A DNA stretch of 64,000 nt from Azolla caroliniana (Eukaryota; Polypodiophyta), in assembly GCA_043228905.1 (NCBI GenBank), contig JBHGNT010000017.1:18042001-18106000 (forward strand), written 5' to 3'. Position 1 is the stretch's first letter. Each line of letters opens with the position of its first letter. A program made the position numbers and the translations under genes. Of this stretch, positions 10,030 to 18,706 are shown piece after piece. The notes under the pieces were generated by a model. That model saw only the letters and a program-made list of their open reading frames with translations, ran no database searches and was not told the DNA's origin.

Positions 10030-10962
10030 TCACCCGAAGTTGAGTTGAAGTGGTTGTCGAGTCTCAGTTGAGTGAATCTTGCCATCTTGATAGTAGATTT
10101 TATTATGATTAAGAGCATCCCTATGCTCTTGACAATCTTTCTTCTGGTGGTCGATACTATCACACCACATACACCTTCGAACCATTCCACCTCCCTGCCT
10201 TGATGAAGTCGAGCTTTGTCCCGATTCTAGCTTCGTCACTTTGATCGACAAGTCTTTCATGCCTTTCACTAATTCGTGTAAGAGTGATTCTTCTACTTTC
10301 TTTTCTCCCGACTCGTTCCCCGTTTCTTCATCATTTCTGTCGGGCAACTCCATAAACCATAACTTTCTTTTGCAGAAATGGGCGCACGCCCTTTTCACCT
10401 CCTCCCAATCTTCGGTAAGTCCACTTGGACTATTCTGATCTTCTAAAAGCATTCCCAAGTCCTTCCTGTCTTTAATATTAGTAGCTTGTAGAAACAATAT
10501 TACTTTATCTGGCACTATTATATTTCTATCTCTAACATTTAGTTGCTCAAATCTTTCAGAAAACTCTTTTAATACTTCCAAAACACTTAAATGTTTATTA
10601 GACTCTACCCAATCCATGAAAGCTCGCCTTGTCATCCTTGACATATCGTTGAGGTTGTATTCATTGAGTAATGCCCTTTCGAATGTTGTCCATGTCTGAT
10701 TCTCCCTTTGAAGATCTTGGATCCTCTCTTGTAGCCCAATCGCAGCGACTCGACTAAAGCTATTAATTTTTGTAGCTTCGTCGACACCGCGTTTAAGCAT
10801 TTCTTCATTATAAATCTTCAGAAATCTTGTTAAATTTATACCTTCGAAGATTCCTACTCGTGCGAGAATATTGTCGACGGCTTTGTCGATGCTTGCCATC
10901 ATCCCTTGTTCCCGCATCACTCGTTCCATCATTGTACACATAAGCCTCATTTGCTCCTCCAT
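10030..10962 (-). CDS. Element I gag with CCHC zinc knuckle
   Basis: The frame encodes 310 residues. The first 220 are a helical capsid-like region with AIGLQERIQDLQ, MDWVESNKHLSVLEVLKEF and LTEDWEEVKRACAHFCKRK. A CCHC knuckle CMWCDSIDHQKKDC lies near residue 270. The same capsid pattern occurs in the gag-only elements II and V. The frame ends at TGA at 10030 and the following frame (10023-9319) is in the same phase, so this TGA could be a natural gag stop, a readthrough site or a mutation. It is not the copia-type gag seen in the surrounding element. Confidence 0.82.
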   Translation of the reverse strand: MEEQMRLMCTMMERVMREQGMMASIDKAVDNILARVGIFEGINLTRFLKIYNEEMLKRGVDEATKINSFSRVAAIGLQERIQDLQRENQTWTTFERALLNEYNLNDMSRMTRRAFMDWVESNKHLSVLEVLKEFSERFEQLNVRDRNIIVPDKVILFLQATNIKDRKDLGMLLEDQNSPSGLTEDWEEVKRACAHFCKRKLWFMELPDRNDEETGNESGEKKVEESLLHELVKGMKDLSIKVTKLESGQSSTSSRQGGGMVRRCMWCDSIDHQKKDCQEHRDALNHNKIYYQDGKIHSTETRQPLQLNFG

Positions 10963-10978
10963 TTCTCCTCGTCGCCGC

Positions 10979-11001
10979 CTTCACGTTGGGTTCACCAAAT
11001 G
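10979..11001 (-). other. Primer-binding-site motif of element I
   Basis: Read on the minus strand just after the 5' LTR, the sequence is TTGGTGAACCCAACGTGAAG. Nearly the same motif follows the LTRs of elements II, IV and V (15056-15075, 22970-22988, 48797-48816). I could not match it to a tRNA 3' end from memory. Confidence 0.7.
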
Positions 11002-11907
11002 TGTCGGGGTAGTTGTGGTTCGTACGGCAAAGTCGCGGGGACTAAGGTTAAGGGGAGTTGAAGAAACTTAACTTTTAATAAGGCTTGTATGGTGATGATA
11101 GAGTGGTTAAGGATAGCAAGAAGAAGAGTTACGAGTAATGTGTGTGTGTGTGTGCGAGAGAGAGAGATGAGCATAGATAAAAGATAGAGACAATGTATGC
11201 TTCAAGAAAGAAGATTGAGACAAAGTATGAATCAAGAAGCAAGAGTATTTGATATAAACATGATGTATATTAAAAAGACAATATTTTACCAACTTTACAA
11301 TCCTTGATCGCAAACTGAACACATTCTCTACCGACCCTTGATTCGAACTCTTGACTCCAACTTGGAAACACGAGCCTCTTCACCAACAAGCTAACTTGTT
11401 TGTTTTTGTGATTATCTTATTTCTCTAACTTTCTCTTGATTCCCCTCCTTGTTTTCCCTTTCCCCTCTTTATATAAGTGTTGCCATGCATATGGTAATGT
11501 ATGGGAGCATGGCATGCATGCAATGCATGAGTTACATGTAATGCATGATCGCCATTTGGCGCACATGCATTGCATGTGATGAATGATGGCTATGTATGAA
11601 AATAGATATGAGATAATTATAATGATGAAAATGCATTCTAAAATAACTAACCTAGCTTAGTGGTGTATGCTTGGTGCTTGGTATACAAGGTTGAGGGTTC
11701 AAGTTCCTCAATTTTACTTAATACAATATATAGCTTCATTCTTATATCATGAAGCACATTTATTACACACTTTTACAAATAAATAGCTTAGCCTAGTGGT
11801 ATGTACATTGTACATCGTATATAAGGATGTGGGTTCAAGTCTCTCAAATATTATTAAATACAACATTTAAGCTCATTTTTATATCGTGAAGCACATTCTT
11901 CACGACA
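11002..11907 (-). repeat. 5' LTR of element I
   Basis: This 906-bp partner matches the LTR at 4551-5399 apart from few substitutions and two indels. It carries an additional tRNA-like module of about 85 bp (A-box-like at 11789-11799, B-box-like at 11830-11842) bounded by short acaa repeats. Confidence 0.93.
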
Positions 11908-12115
11908 ACGCGAAGCAGTATAATACCCTGCTCACCGATTGCTCCCATGACGGGAAGTCTCTATGTGTCGATTCGGGTGCCGCGTCATTAGCTCCTTTGA
12001 CATAACTCCAATAGTCGTGCCCGAGCAGGTACTGGTGCATCTTGTAAGACCAAGACGCGTAGTTGGTTCTGTCGAGCTTCTCTGTTGGAAGCGAGCTCGC
12101 CATGCCTCTATCCAT
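11908..12115 (-). pseudogene. copia 1 gag, N-terminal part
   Basis: The frame starts MDRGMASSLPTEKLDRTNYA and continues with WSYKMHQYLLGHDYW, the DUF4219/UBN2-type copia gag start. It runs into the LTR of element I at 11907. The partner piece is 3924-4541. The undisturbed related copy at 45080-45619 shows how the two join. Confidence 0.88.
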
Positions 12116-12172
12116 TGTTCTTGTTCTTCTTCGTCAAGCTGTGTCGGCTGCAGAGAGGTTCTCAACCCTTGC

Positions 12173-12286
12173 GCTCTGATACCATGTAAAAAGTAACGTG
12201 CGGAAGCAAGTATGAAGACCGAACAGAAGGAAGAAAACTCAGGTTTAATGGAGAGCTTGAGCTTACGCAGTATACGTAGTATACGC
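12173..12286 (-). repeat. copia 1 PBS and inner part of its 5' LTR
   Basis: The sequence gctctgatacca (12173-12184) is the initiator tRNA-Met primer site. The LTR starts tgtaaaaagtaacg at 12185 and is cut at 12286 by element II. The rest continues at 15809. Confidence 0.85.
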
Positions 12287-13013
12287 TGTCGTGCCTTTCG
12301 GCTTCGGATCGTTGCGTGAGTCGGGTGGGAACCGCTGGGGTTTTGGACTAGGAAGAGGAGAGTTTTAAGGCTAATAAGAATATAAATATGTTGTAAGAAA
12401 GAGTTATAGCAAACTCGTGAATCCCACGAGTGTATTGTATTAGATTAATCAATATGAATATAAGAATATAAACTTCGGTTGAAAGAGAATGATATAGAAT
12501 TCTCGTGAATCCCACGAGTATAGTTTATTAATTGGTGTTTTTTAGAAACATATCCAGTTTCCAAATATTTTTCACACACAATTACATTGTGCTTCCCATC
12601 CTTATGTAGTGATGAGGAAGTCTTAGTAATCCATGCTTTTTCTCTAACTATAGACCCCATGCTTTTCCTATAGATAGACTATATGCTTTATCTAAAGTGA
12701 TCATGCTTTTTCTAACTTGTGCGTTTTTTATCATGCACGCTAGATGTGTATGTGTAGCTTTTTCTTTTGTTATGCGTTTTTCTAATGTTTATCCTAGCGT
12801 GAATTTACCTTTCTATGTGGGACATCTATGCTTTAACACTAATGAAATGCTAGTGTAATGGTAAGACATTACATTATTAACATGGAGGTGCAAGGTTCGA
12901 ATCTTGCCCTATACATGTTCCATTTATTTTGCTATTTTCTTCTATTTCTTCATTTTTTATTGAATCTAATACTATATACGTTTTTCACGTAGTGTACAAA
13001 ATACACTACGACA
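12287..13013 (-). repeat. 3' LTR of element II
   Basis: It holds two hairpins with arms ACTCGTG/CACGAGT (12413-12431) and CTCGTG/CACGAG (12502-12518). A tRNA-like module lies on the plus strand (A-box-like tagtgtaatggtaag at 12851-12865, B-box-like ggttcgaatcttg at 12894-12906). A terminal 9-bp stem (arms CGTAGTGTA and TACACTACG) sits just inside the end. Confidence 0.93.
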
Positions 13014-13014
13014 C

Positions 13015-15060
13015 TCACCCCCTCCAAACCCGCACATCCTCCGGTATGTGCCGAAGTTGTTGGTGTTTGTTAGTCTCCTCCGTCCGGTCTCTACCCGATT
13101 GGTTTCGTTGCCGGCTCGTAGTACCCTCGACTTCTCTTGTTATGTTGACTTTGTCTCTCCATTTGGAGCACATCCATTCTTTCCACTCGAACCATTGTCG
13201 ACATCCGATCCACCATAGTCTTCGTTCGCTTTTTGCATGGCCCGCTTGGTCCTTGTCATCCGCGGTAGTATCTTTTCTTGCCCTCTTTCTTTTCTTCATC
13301 AATCTCGACTTCTTTTCGGATTTTCGGTTTAGTCGGATTAGCTTACTTCCGATTCGGTCTCGTCGGATCGTCTTTCGTTTAGTTCGGCTTCCTTTCCGAT
13401 TTGTATTCGGTCGATCCGGACTCGGTTGATCGGTTTTTACCGATTCAGTGCTCTTTCGGGTCGGTTTCTTTTCTTTTCTTTTCGTCCGGATTTGCTTTCT
13501 TTTCTTCGTTTTCACCTGCCTTGTCCGGTTCGACTTTCGGCACTTCTTTCCGTTGTTCGCCACGTAGGTCCTCCGATATGTGCTCGTTGTTCGGTCCTCG
13601 TGTGGTTGTAATGCATGCTTCTTTTCTCGCCGTAGCGCGTGCTTCTTTATTCGCCATAACACACGTTTCTTTATTCGCCGTAGAGCGTGCTCTGTATTAC
13701 GCGCTTCTCCCGTCGTAGACCCGACCTCCGCATTGTCGCACTTTCTTTTAGATTGGAATTTCGGATGGATCATTTTCCATCCGAACCGACTTCCGACTTT
13801 ACCTTCCTCGCCGCCATCTCCCGTCTCTCCGGTCTCACGTTGGTTCTCGGACACAACCGCCGAAGTCTCTAGATATTGTTGGCATGAATCCTCGGTATTA
13901 CCTTCTTTCGTAGTTTCACCCTTAGCATTCTTCTCGGCTATCTCTTCATCGTATTCGTCGGCTTCGACATTCGTTTTCTCTCCGCCACCTTCCGTCTCTT
14001 CGGTCTCACGTTGCCTTTCGATCGCAACCGCAGGAGTCTTTGGAATCAGTGGTGGGGAAGTCTCGATATGGCAATCCGCCATTGATTCATCCATAGCCAC
14101 CTCCGATTCGATTTCGTCTTTTGTGGCTACCTCCTTAATCACATCCGCTTCACACTCTTTATCTGCATCAATTATGCAAACATCTATTATGCTTACCCCT
14201 TTTTGACCCGATGTCTCGGGCACTTGTATCCCGAAATTTCCTTCTACACTTGCATTATCGGCCTTATCCTTCGCCATCGTTCTTTCACAAGACGAGTGGG
14301 TGTCTTGTTCCACTCTTTCTCCCGTGGTACCATCATGTTGTATTTCGGCCTTCATATTGGCTTCATCGTTTTTCCTCAATCGACCATCCTTCATGGGCCA
14401 TGTCGTTGTTGACGAGATTCTCAGCTTCCTTTCATCATGTCTTCGGCATACCCTTTCGACTTTGGCCCAATCCTCGGTAAGGCCGTTCGCACCGTCATCA
14501 TCTTCGAGTTCGATCCGAATGTCCATCCTTTCTTTTCGATCGATCGATTTTACGAACATTAGGACTTTATCCTCTCCCACCAATCGTTGTTCCCGCTTCG
14601 AGAGTCGAGCAAAACGATGCTCGAACTCTAGGAATGCTTGTGTTGCACTTCGGTGGGTCTTCTTCGATGCCACCCATTCGTCGAATTCTCGCCGATCTTG
14701 TCCCTTCGATCTCTTGTAATCATATGCCTCTCGTAAAGCTTCTTCGAATGACCCCCATGTCGAGTTTTGTTGCCGTATCTTGTGGATTCTCTCTTGTAGC
14801 TCATCCGTGGCCACCCGATTGAAGGATGTCACTTGCAATCCTTCCGGTATCCCACATCGTATCATCTCCGCCTTGTAGTCACGTAGATAGCGTGACACAT
14901 CGTTTCCGTTGAATTGTCCGTTTTGTTGTACGAGCCGCTTTACTGCCCCCGTGATCTCCGACATCACTCGTTGTTCTTGTAGCATCCGCTCGAACATCAT
15001 CATCATCGTTATGCTCATTGCCTCTTGTTGATTCTCCATCTCCTTGCCACCCGCCTTCAC
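13015..15060 (-). CDS. Element II gag-like protein (681 aa) without pol
   Basis: Residues about 10-230 form a helical capsid-like region related to element I gag, with ATDELQERIHKIRQQNS, EFDEWVASKKTHRSATQAF, DKVLMFVKSIDRKER and LTEDWAKVERVCRRHDERK. The middle is acidic and low in complexity. The C-terminal 200 residues are extremely rich in K and R, then comes HAKSERRLWWIG, a motif repeated at the end of the family V protein (46822-48765). No CCHC knuckle was seen; the basic tail may bind RNA instead. The frame is undamaged. A start at MENQQEAMSITM, a few residues inside, is also possible. Confidence 0.78.
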   Translation of the reverse strand: MKAGGKEMENQQEAMSITMMMMFERMLQEQRVMSEITGAVKRLVQQNGQFNGNDVSRYLRDYKAEMIRCGIPEGLQVTSFNRVATDELQERIHKIRQQNSTWGSFEEALREAYDYKRSKGQDRREFDEWVASKKTHRSATQAFLEFEHRFARLSKREQRLVGEDKVLMFVKSIDRKERMDIRIELEDDDGANGLTEDWAKVERVCRRHDERKLRISSTTTWPMKDGRLRKNDEANMKAEIQHDGTTGERVEQDTHSSCERTMAKDKADNASVEGNFGIQVPETSGQKGVSIIDVCIIDADKECEADVIKEVATKDEIESEVAMDESMADCHIETSPPLIPKTPAVAIERQRETEETEGGGEKTNVEADEYDEEIAEKNAKGETTKEGNTEDSCQQYLETSAVVSENQRETGETGDGGEEGKVGSRFGWKMIHPKFQSKRKCDNAEVGSTTGEARNTEHALRRIKKRVLWRIKKHALRREKKHALQPHEDRTTSTYRRTYVANNGKKCRKSNRTRQVKTKKRKQIRTKRKEKKPTRKSTESVKTDQPSPDRPNTNRKGSRTKRKTIRRDRIGSKLIRLNRKSEKKSRLMKKRKRARKDTTADDKDQAGHAKSERRLWWIGCRQWFEWKEWMCSKWRDKVNITREVEGTTSRQRNQSGRDRTEETNKHQQLRHIPEDVRVWRG

Positions 15061-15077
15061 GTCGGGTTCACCAACTG

Positions 15078-15804
15078 TGTCGTGCCTTTCGGCTTCGGAT
15101 CGTTGCGTGAGTCGGGTGGGAACCGCTGGGGTTTTGGACTAGGAAGAGGAGAGTTTTAAGGCTAATAAGAATATAAATATGTTGTAAGAAAGAGTTATAG
15201 CAAACTCGTGAATCCCACGAGTGTATTGTATTAGATTAATCAATATGAATATAAGAATATAAACTTCGGTTGAAAGAGAATGATATAGAATTCTCGTGAA
15301 TCCCACGAGTATAGTTTATTAATTGGTGTTTTTTAGAAACATATCCAGTTTCCAAATATTTTTCACACACAATTACATTGTGCTTCCCATCCTTATGTAG
15401 TGATGAGGAAGTCTTAGTAATCCATGCTTTTTCTCTAACTATAGACCCCATGCTTTTCCTATAGATAGACTATATGCTTTATCTAAAGTGATCATGCTTT
15501 TTCTAACTTGTGCGTTTTTTATCATGCACGCTAGATGTGTATGTGTAGCTTTTTCTTTTGTTATGCGTTTTTCTAATGTTTATCCTAGCGTGAATTTACC
15601 TTTCTATGTGGGACATCTATGCTTTAACACTAATGAAATGCTAGTGTAATGGTAAGACATTACATTATTAACATGGAGGTGCAAGGTTCGAATCTTGCCC
15701 TATACATGTTCCATTTATTTTGCTATTTTCTTCTATTTCTTCATTTTTTATTGAATCTAATACTATATACGTTTTTCACGTAGTGTACAAAATACACTAC
15801 GACA
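15078..15804 (-). repeat. 5' LTR of element II
   Basis: It appears identical to 12287-13013, offset by 2791 bp, including the hairpins, the tRNA-like module (15642-15697) and the terminal stem. Confidence 0.93.
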
Positions 15805-15808
15805 ACGC

Positions 15809-16127
15809 GGGAGAGACAGAGAGAGTGAGAGAGAGAAAATACAAGAACTATATTCAACAAAAGATCTCAATTCACTACTCTATACATATGTGTGTTCCAT
15901 GAACACTTTTATACAAGTCCTCGAAGGACTGACTGAAGTACTGACCGTACTTCAATGCTCTTTAAGAGCTCCTACACTAACTACACTAACTCCCAAATAT
16001 ATTCCTCACGGAATATCTTTCCTAACGACCTCCTGGTTTACGCACTCGGCTTAACCGATCGGTCCCAACCAATCTGGTCCTAGGCTTCTTCAACCGATCC
16101 GGCCGATGTTGAGCTTGTCTCTCAACA
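15809..16127 (-). repeat. Remainder of the copia 1 5' LTR
   Basis: It continues from the target site acgc with gcgggagagacagagagagtg. This GA-rich start is shared with the LTRs at 36010, 37489, 45704 and 46339. It ends gttgagcttgtctctcaaca at 16127. A TATA-like element on the minus strand lies in the gaacacttttatacaag stretch. Confidence 0.85.
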
Positions 16128-18706
16128 ATTTACAACTAGGAAAAGAGCCACCATGGGAACGGATCTACAACTTGTCACCAACCGAGCTAGAAGTCCTTCG
16201 AGCCTACATAGAGGAGAACTTGGCAAATGGGTTCATTCGAAATTCGGAATCTCTAGCCGGCGCACCCATTCTCTTTGTCAAGAAAAAAAATGGATCACTT
16301 CGTCTTGTCGTGGATTATCGTCTCTTCACAAAGATCGACTTACAAGGCACATATAACCTTTTACGGATCCGACCAGGAGATGAATGGAAGACCGCTTTTC
16401 GCACCTGATATGGGCACTTCGAGTATACAATTATGTCATTCGGTCTCACCAATGCGCCATCAATCTTCCAGCACATGGCAAATGATATATTCCGAGATCT
16501 CTTGGATATTTGTTTGATCAACTATTTGGATGATCTACTAGTTTATTCAAAGACTCAAGAAGAGCATGATTCTCATGTACTATAAGTACTAAAACGAATT
16601 TGAGAACATGGTCTTTATGCAAAACTGGAAAAATGTAGTTTTGAGTGCAACCAGGTGGAATTTCTAGGCTATGTCATCTCCTCGGAAGGCATCTCTATGG
16701 ATCCAGCTAAGGTCAGAACTATGGTAAGGTGGTAGACTCCTTGTTCGTTGCGAGATGTGCAATTTTTTTTAGGCTTCGCAAATTTCTACCGCAAGTTTAT
16801 ACAGGACTACTCAAAGCTTATTTTGCCTCTCACATAGCTTACCAAGTAGGGGTAGTCATTTGTTTGGTCTAAGGAAGCATAAACAACTTTTGTAAGTCTT
16901 AGGAAAGCATTTACATTAGATCATATTCTAGCTTATGTTGATCTGAAAAAATCGTTCATCATGGAGGCAAACGCGTCGGATTTTGCCATTGGTAGCATTC
17001 TATCCCAACAAGGCGATGATGAAAAACTACATCATGTGGCTTTCCACTTGCGCAAGTTTAATGTGGCCGGAATCAACTGCGAGATACATGACAATGAGCT
17101 ACTAACAATAGTGGACTCTTTTACACACTGGAGGCATTTCCAGATCTTCTCATCAAGTCACCGTATTCAGTGATCACAAAAACCTTGCCTATTTCCAGAT
17201 GCATTATCGTGGTGCTCGTATCTGGCACCTTGTCTTGGTGATCCAACATTCGATAATCAAAAGCAAGTCAATCTAGGACCAACATGACTGCAAGCAACGT
17301 TGGTTTTTGACACTCCATTGGATTCCCGCGTTATTGAGACCATACGTGAATACTTGAAGATAGATGCTTTCGCTCAAGCCATTCTAGTGCAAATTGATCC
17401 CTCGCGGGCAATCTGTTCACAATCCCAACAACTAGGTACGGACAATTGACAATTCGAATGTCATGATGAATTACTATTCTTTAAGAAAATCTTGTATGTT
17501 TCCAATGGTTCTTGTTGCCTTCAGGTAGTCCAAAATTGTCATGACACATATACAACTTGAGATTTTGGTAGTACTAAAACGTTGGATTTAGTACAACAAC
17601 CATTTTTGTGGCCTCATATGCGACGATTTGTCGAAGACTATGTTCAGACATGTGATACATGTTGCAGAGCAAAGATGTCAAGACATCATCTATATGGTTT
17701 ATTGGAACCATTACCAATTCCAAGCAAGCCGTGGCAGTCCATTTCTCTAGATTTTATCACACATATTCCAATTTCAAAGGGATTCGATGCAATCTTTACA
17801 ATAGTAGATTGATATACTAAGATGGCACATTTCATGCCTTGTACTAAGGCAACCATTAGTGAAGAAACCGTAGAAATTTTCATGCGTGAGGTATTGGGGC
17901 ATCATGGCCCTGGAAAGTATCATTAGTGACCGTGGACCTCAATTCATCTCGAAATTCTGGAAGCATCTCTTCAAAATGCTCAAGGTCACTTGTAACCTCT
18001 CCTCCGTCTATCACCCTCAAACATATAGACAAGCAGAACGAACAAATCAAACGTTGGTACAATATCTTCGGTGTTTTCTAAGCTATCAACAAGATGATTG
18101 GGCGGATATTCTCCACTTTGCCGAATTTGCTTATAATAACTCTATCCACTCATCGACTAGGGTTACATCATTTTATGCTTATACAGGCTATCATTCTTGA
18201 TGGTGTGTGTTCGAAACTCTGGAGTTACCCACAAATCCTCGTGCAGAGGATCATTTGGAGAGGCTATGAAAGATACAGGCAGACCTATCTACCCATTTAA
18301 ATCAACCTCAACAAACACATAAGGCTTATGCGGATCATCATTGGCTTCCATCCTATTTTGACATTGGAAATCGGGTATGGCTATTACGACAACACATCAA
18401 GACTACTCGACCATGCGATAAATTGGATTATTGACAATTAGGTCCTTTCTGTATTATTGGAAAATTTAATGATATCACTTTTCGTCTTGATGTACCTCTG
18501 CAACTACGGTTACATCCGATTTTTCATAGTTCTCTTCTCGAACCCTATCAAGATAACATTATTACAGATTGTATTACACCACCACCATCACCCCCCATCG
18601 AGCTTGAAGTAAGACCGAAGTATGAAGTTGTTGCCATCCTCAATTCCAAGATTGTTCGCAACAAGCTCTACTATTTGGTTGATTGGCTAGGCTATAGTCC
18701 AAGCGA
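16128..18706 (+). pseudogene. Decayed chromodomain gypsy pol relic (Tf2/sushi-like)
   Basis: Several frames on the plus strand assemble into a Ty3-type pol. RT has [40 protein letters not shown] and NYLDDLLVYSKTQEEHD. RNase H has MEANASDFAIGSIL. Integrase has WPHMRRFVEDYVQTCDTCCR, SLDFITHIPIS, SDRGPQFISKFW and YHPQTYRQAERTNQ. A chromodomain start (KLYYLVDWLGYSPSD-like, written KL-YYLVDWLGYSPSD near 18660-18705) is cut off by the LTR at 18707. Many stops and frameshifts show age. The YNLSPTELE start and EGISMDPAK-type block are, in my recollection, usual for fungal Tf/sushi-like chromoviruses rather than angiosperm lineages. Confidence 0.82.

Larger units (their letters stand above)
4551..11907 (-). 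mobile_element. Ty3-like LTR retrotransposon, family I (pol-bearing member of the TGTCG/CGACA clan)
   Basis: Two direct LTRs (4551-5399 and 11002-11907) start TGTCGGGG and end TTCACGACA. They flank a 5.6-kb minus-strand interior in the order gag, protease, RT, RNase H, integrase, which is the Ty3 order. A 4-bp duplication acgc flanks the insertion (4547-4550 and 11908-11911). The undisturbed related gag at 45080-45619 shows the empty site. The interior has three in-frame TGA codons and frame changes, so it looks recently inactive. There is no chromodomain. The RT box is FLDDVPIKG rather than the FLDDILVYS type. Confidence 0.9.
12287..15804 (-). mobile_element. Gag-only LTR retrotransposon, family II, young
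   Basis: Two 727-bp LTRs (12287-13013 and 15078-15804) show no difference by eye, start TGTCGTGCC and end CTACGACA. A 4-bp duplication acgc flanks the element (12283-12286 and 15805-15808). The 2.06-kb interior carries a PPT-like GGAGGGGGTGAG next to 13014, a PBS motif at 15056-15075 and a single large gag-like frame, with no RT, RNase H or integrase. It must rely on enzymes from another element. Identical LTRs imply a very recent insertion. Confidence 0.92.
915..16127 (-). mobile_element. Ty1/copia retrotransposon 1, split by two later insertions, 3' end lost in gap
   Basis: On the minus strand the order is 5' LTR, PBS, gag, protease, integrase, RT and RNase H, which is the copia order. The pieces are 915-4550 (RNase H back to gag), 11908-12286 (gag start, PBS, start of LTR) and 15809-16127 (rest of the 5' LTR). 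Element I (4551-11907) split the gag and element II (12287-15804) split the LTR. The PBS at 12173-12184 is the complement of gctctgatacca, the initiator tRNA-Met type. The two LTR pieces sum to about 420 bp, and the 3' LTR is not visible. Several nonsense codons and a frameshift make the element defective. It lies against the RT start of a gypsy relic at 16128. Confidence 0.85.

Noticed and set aside
12851-12906. A genuine tRNA gene
   Set aside because: A- and B-box-like sequences and a T-arm are present, but there is no acceptor stem or convincing anticodon stem, and the module repeats in every family II LTR.
13580-14206. 208-codon plus-strand frame
   Set aside because: Antisense of the gag-like gene of element II, serine-rich from the complement of its acidic codons.
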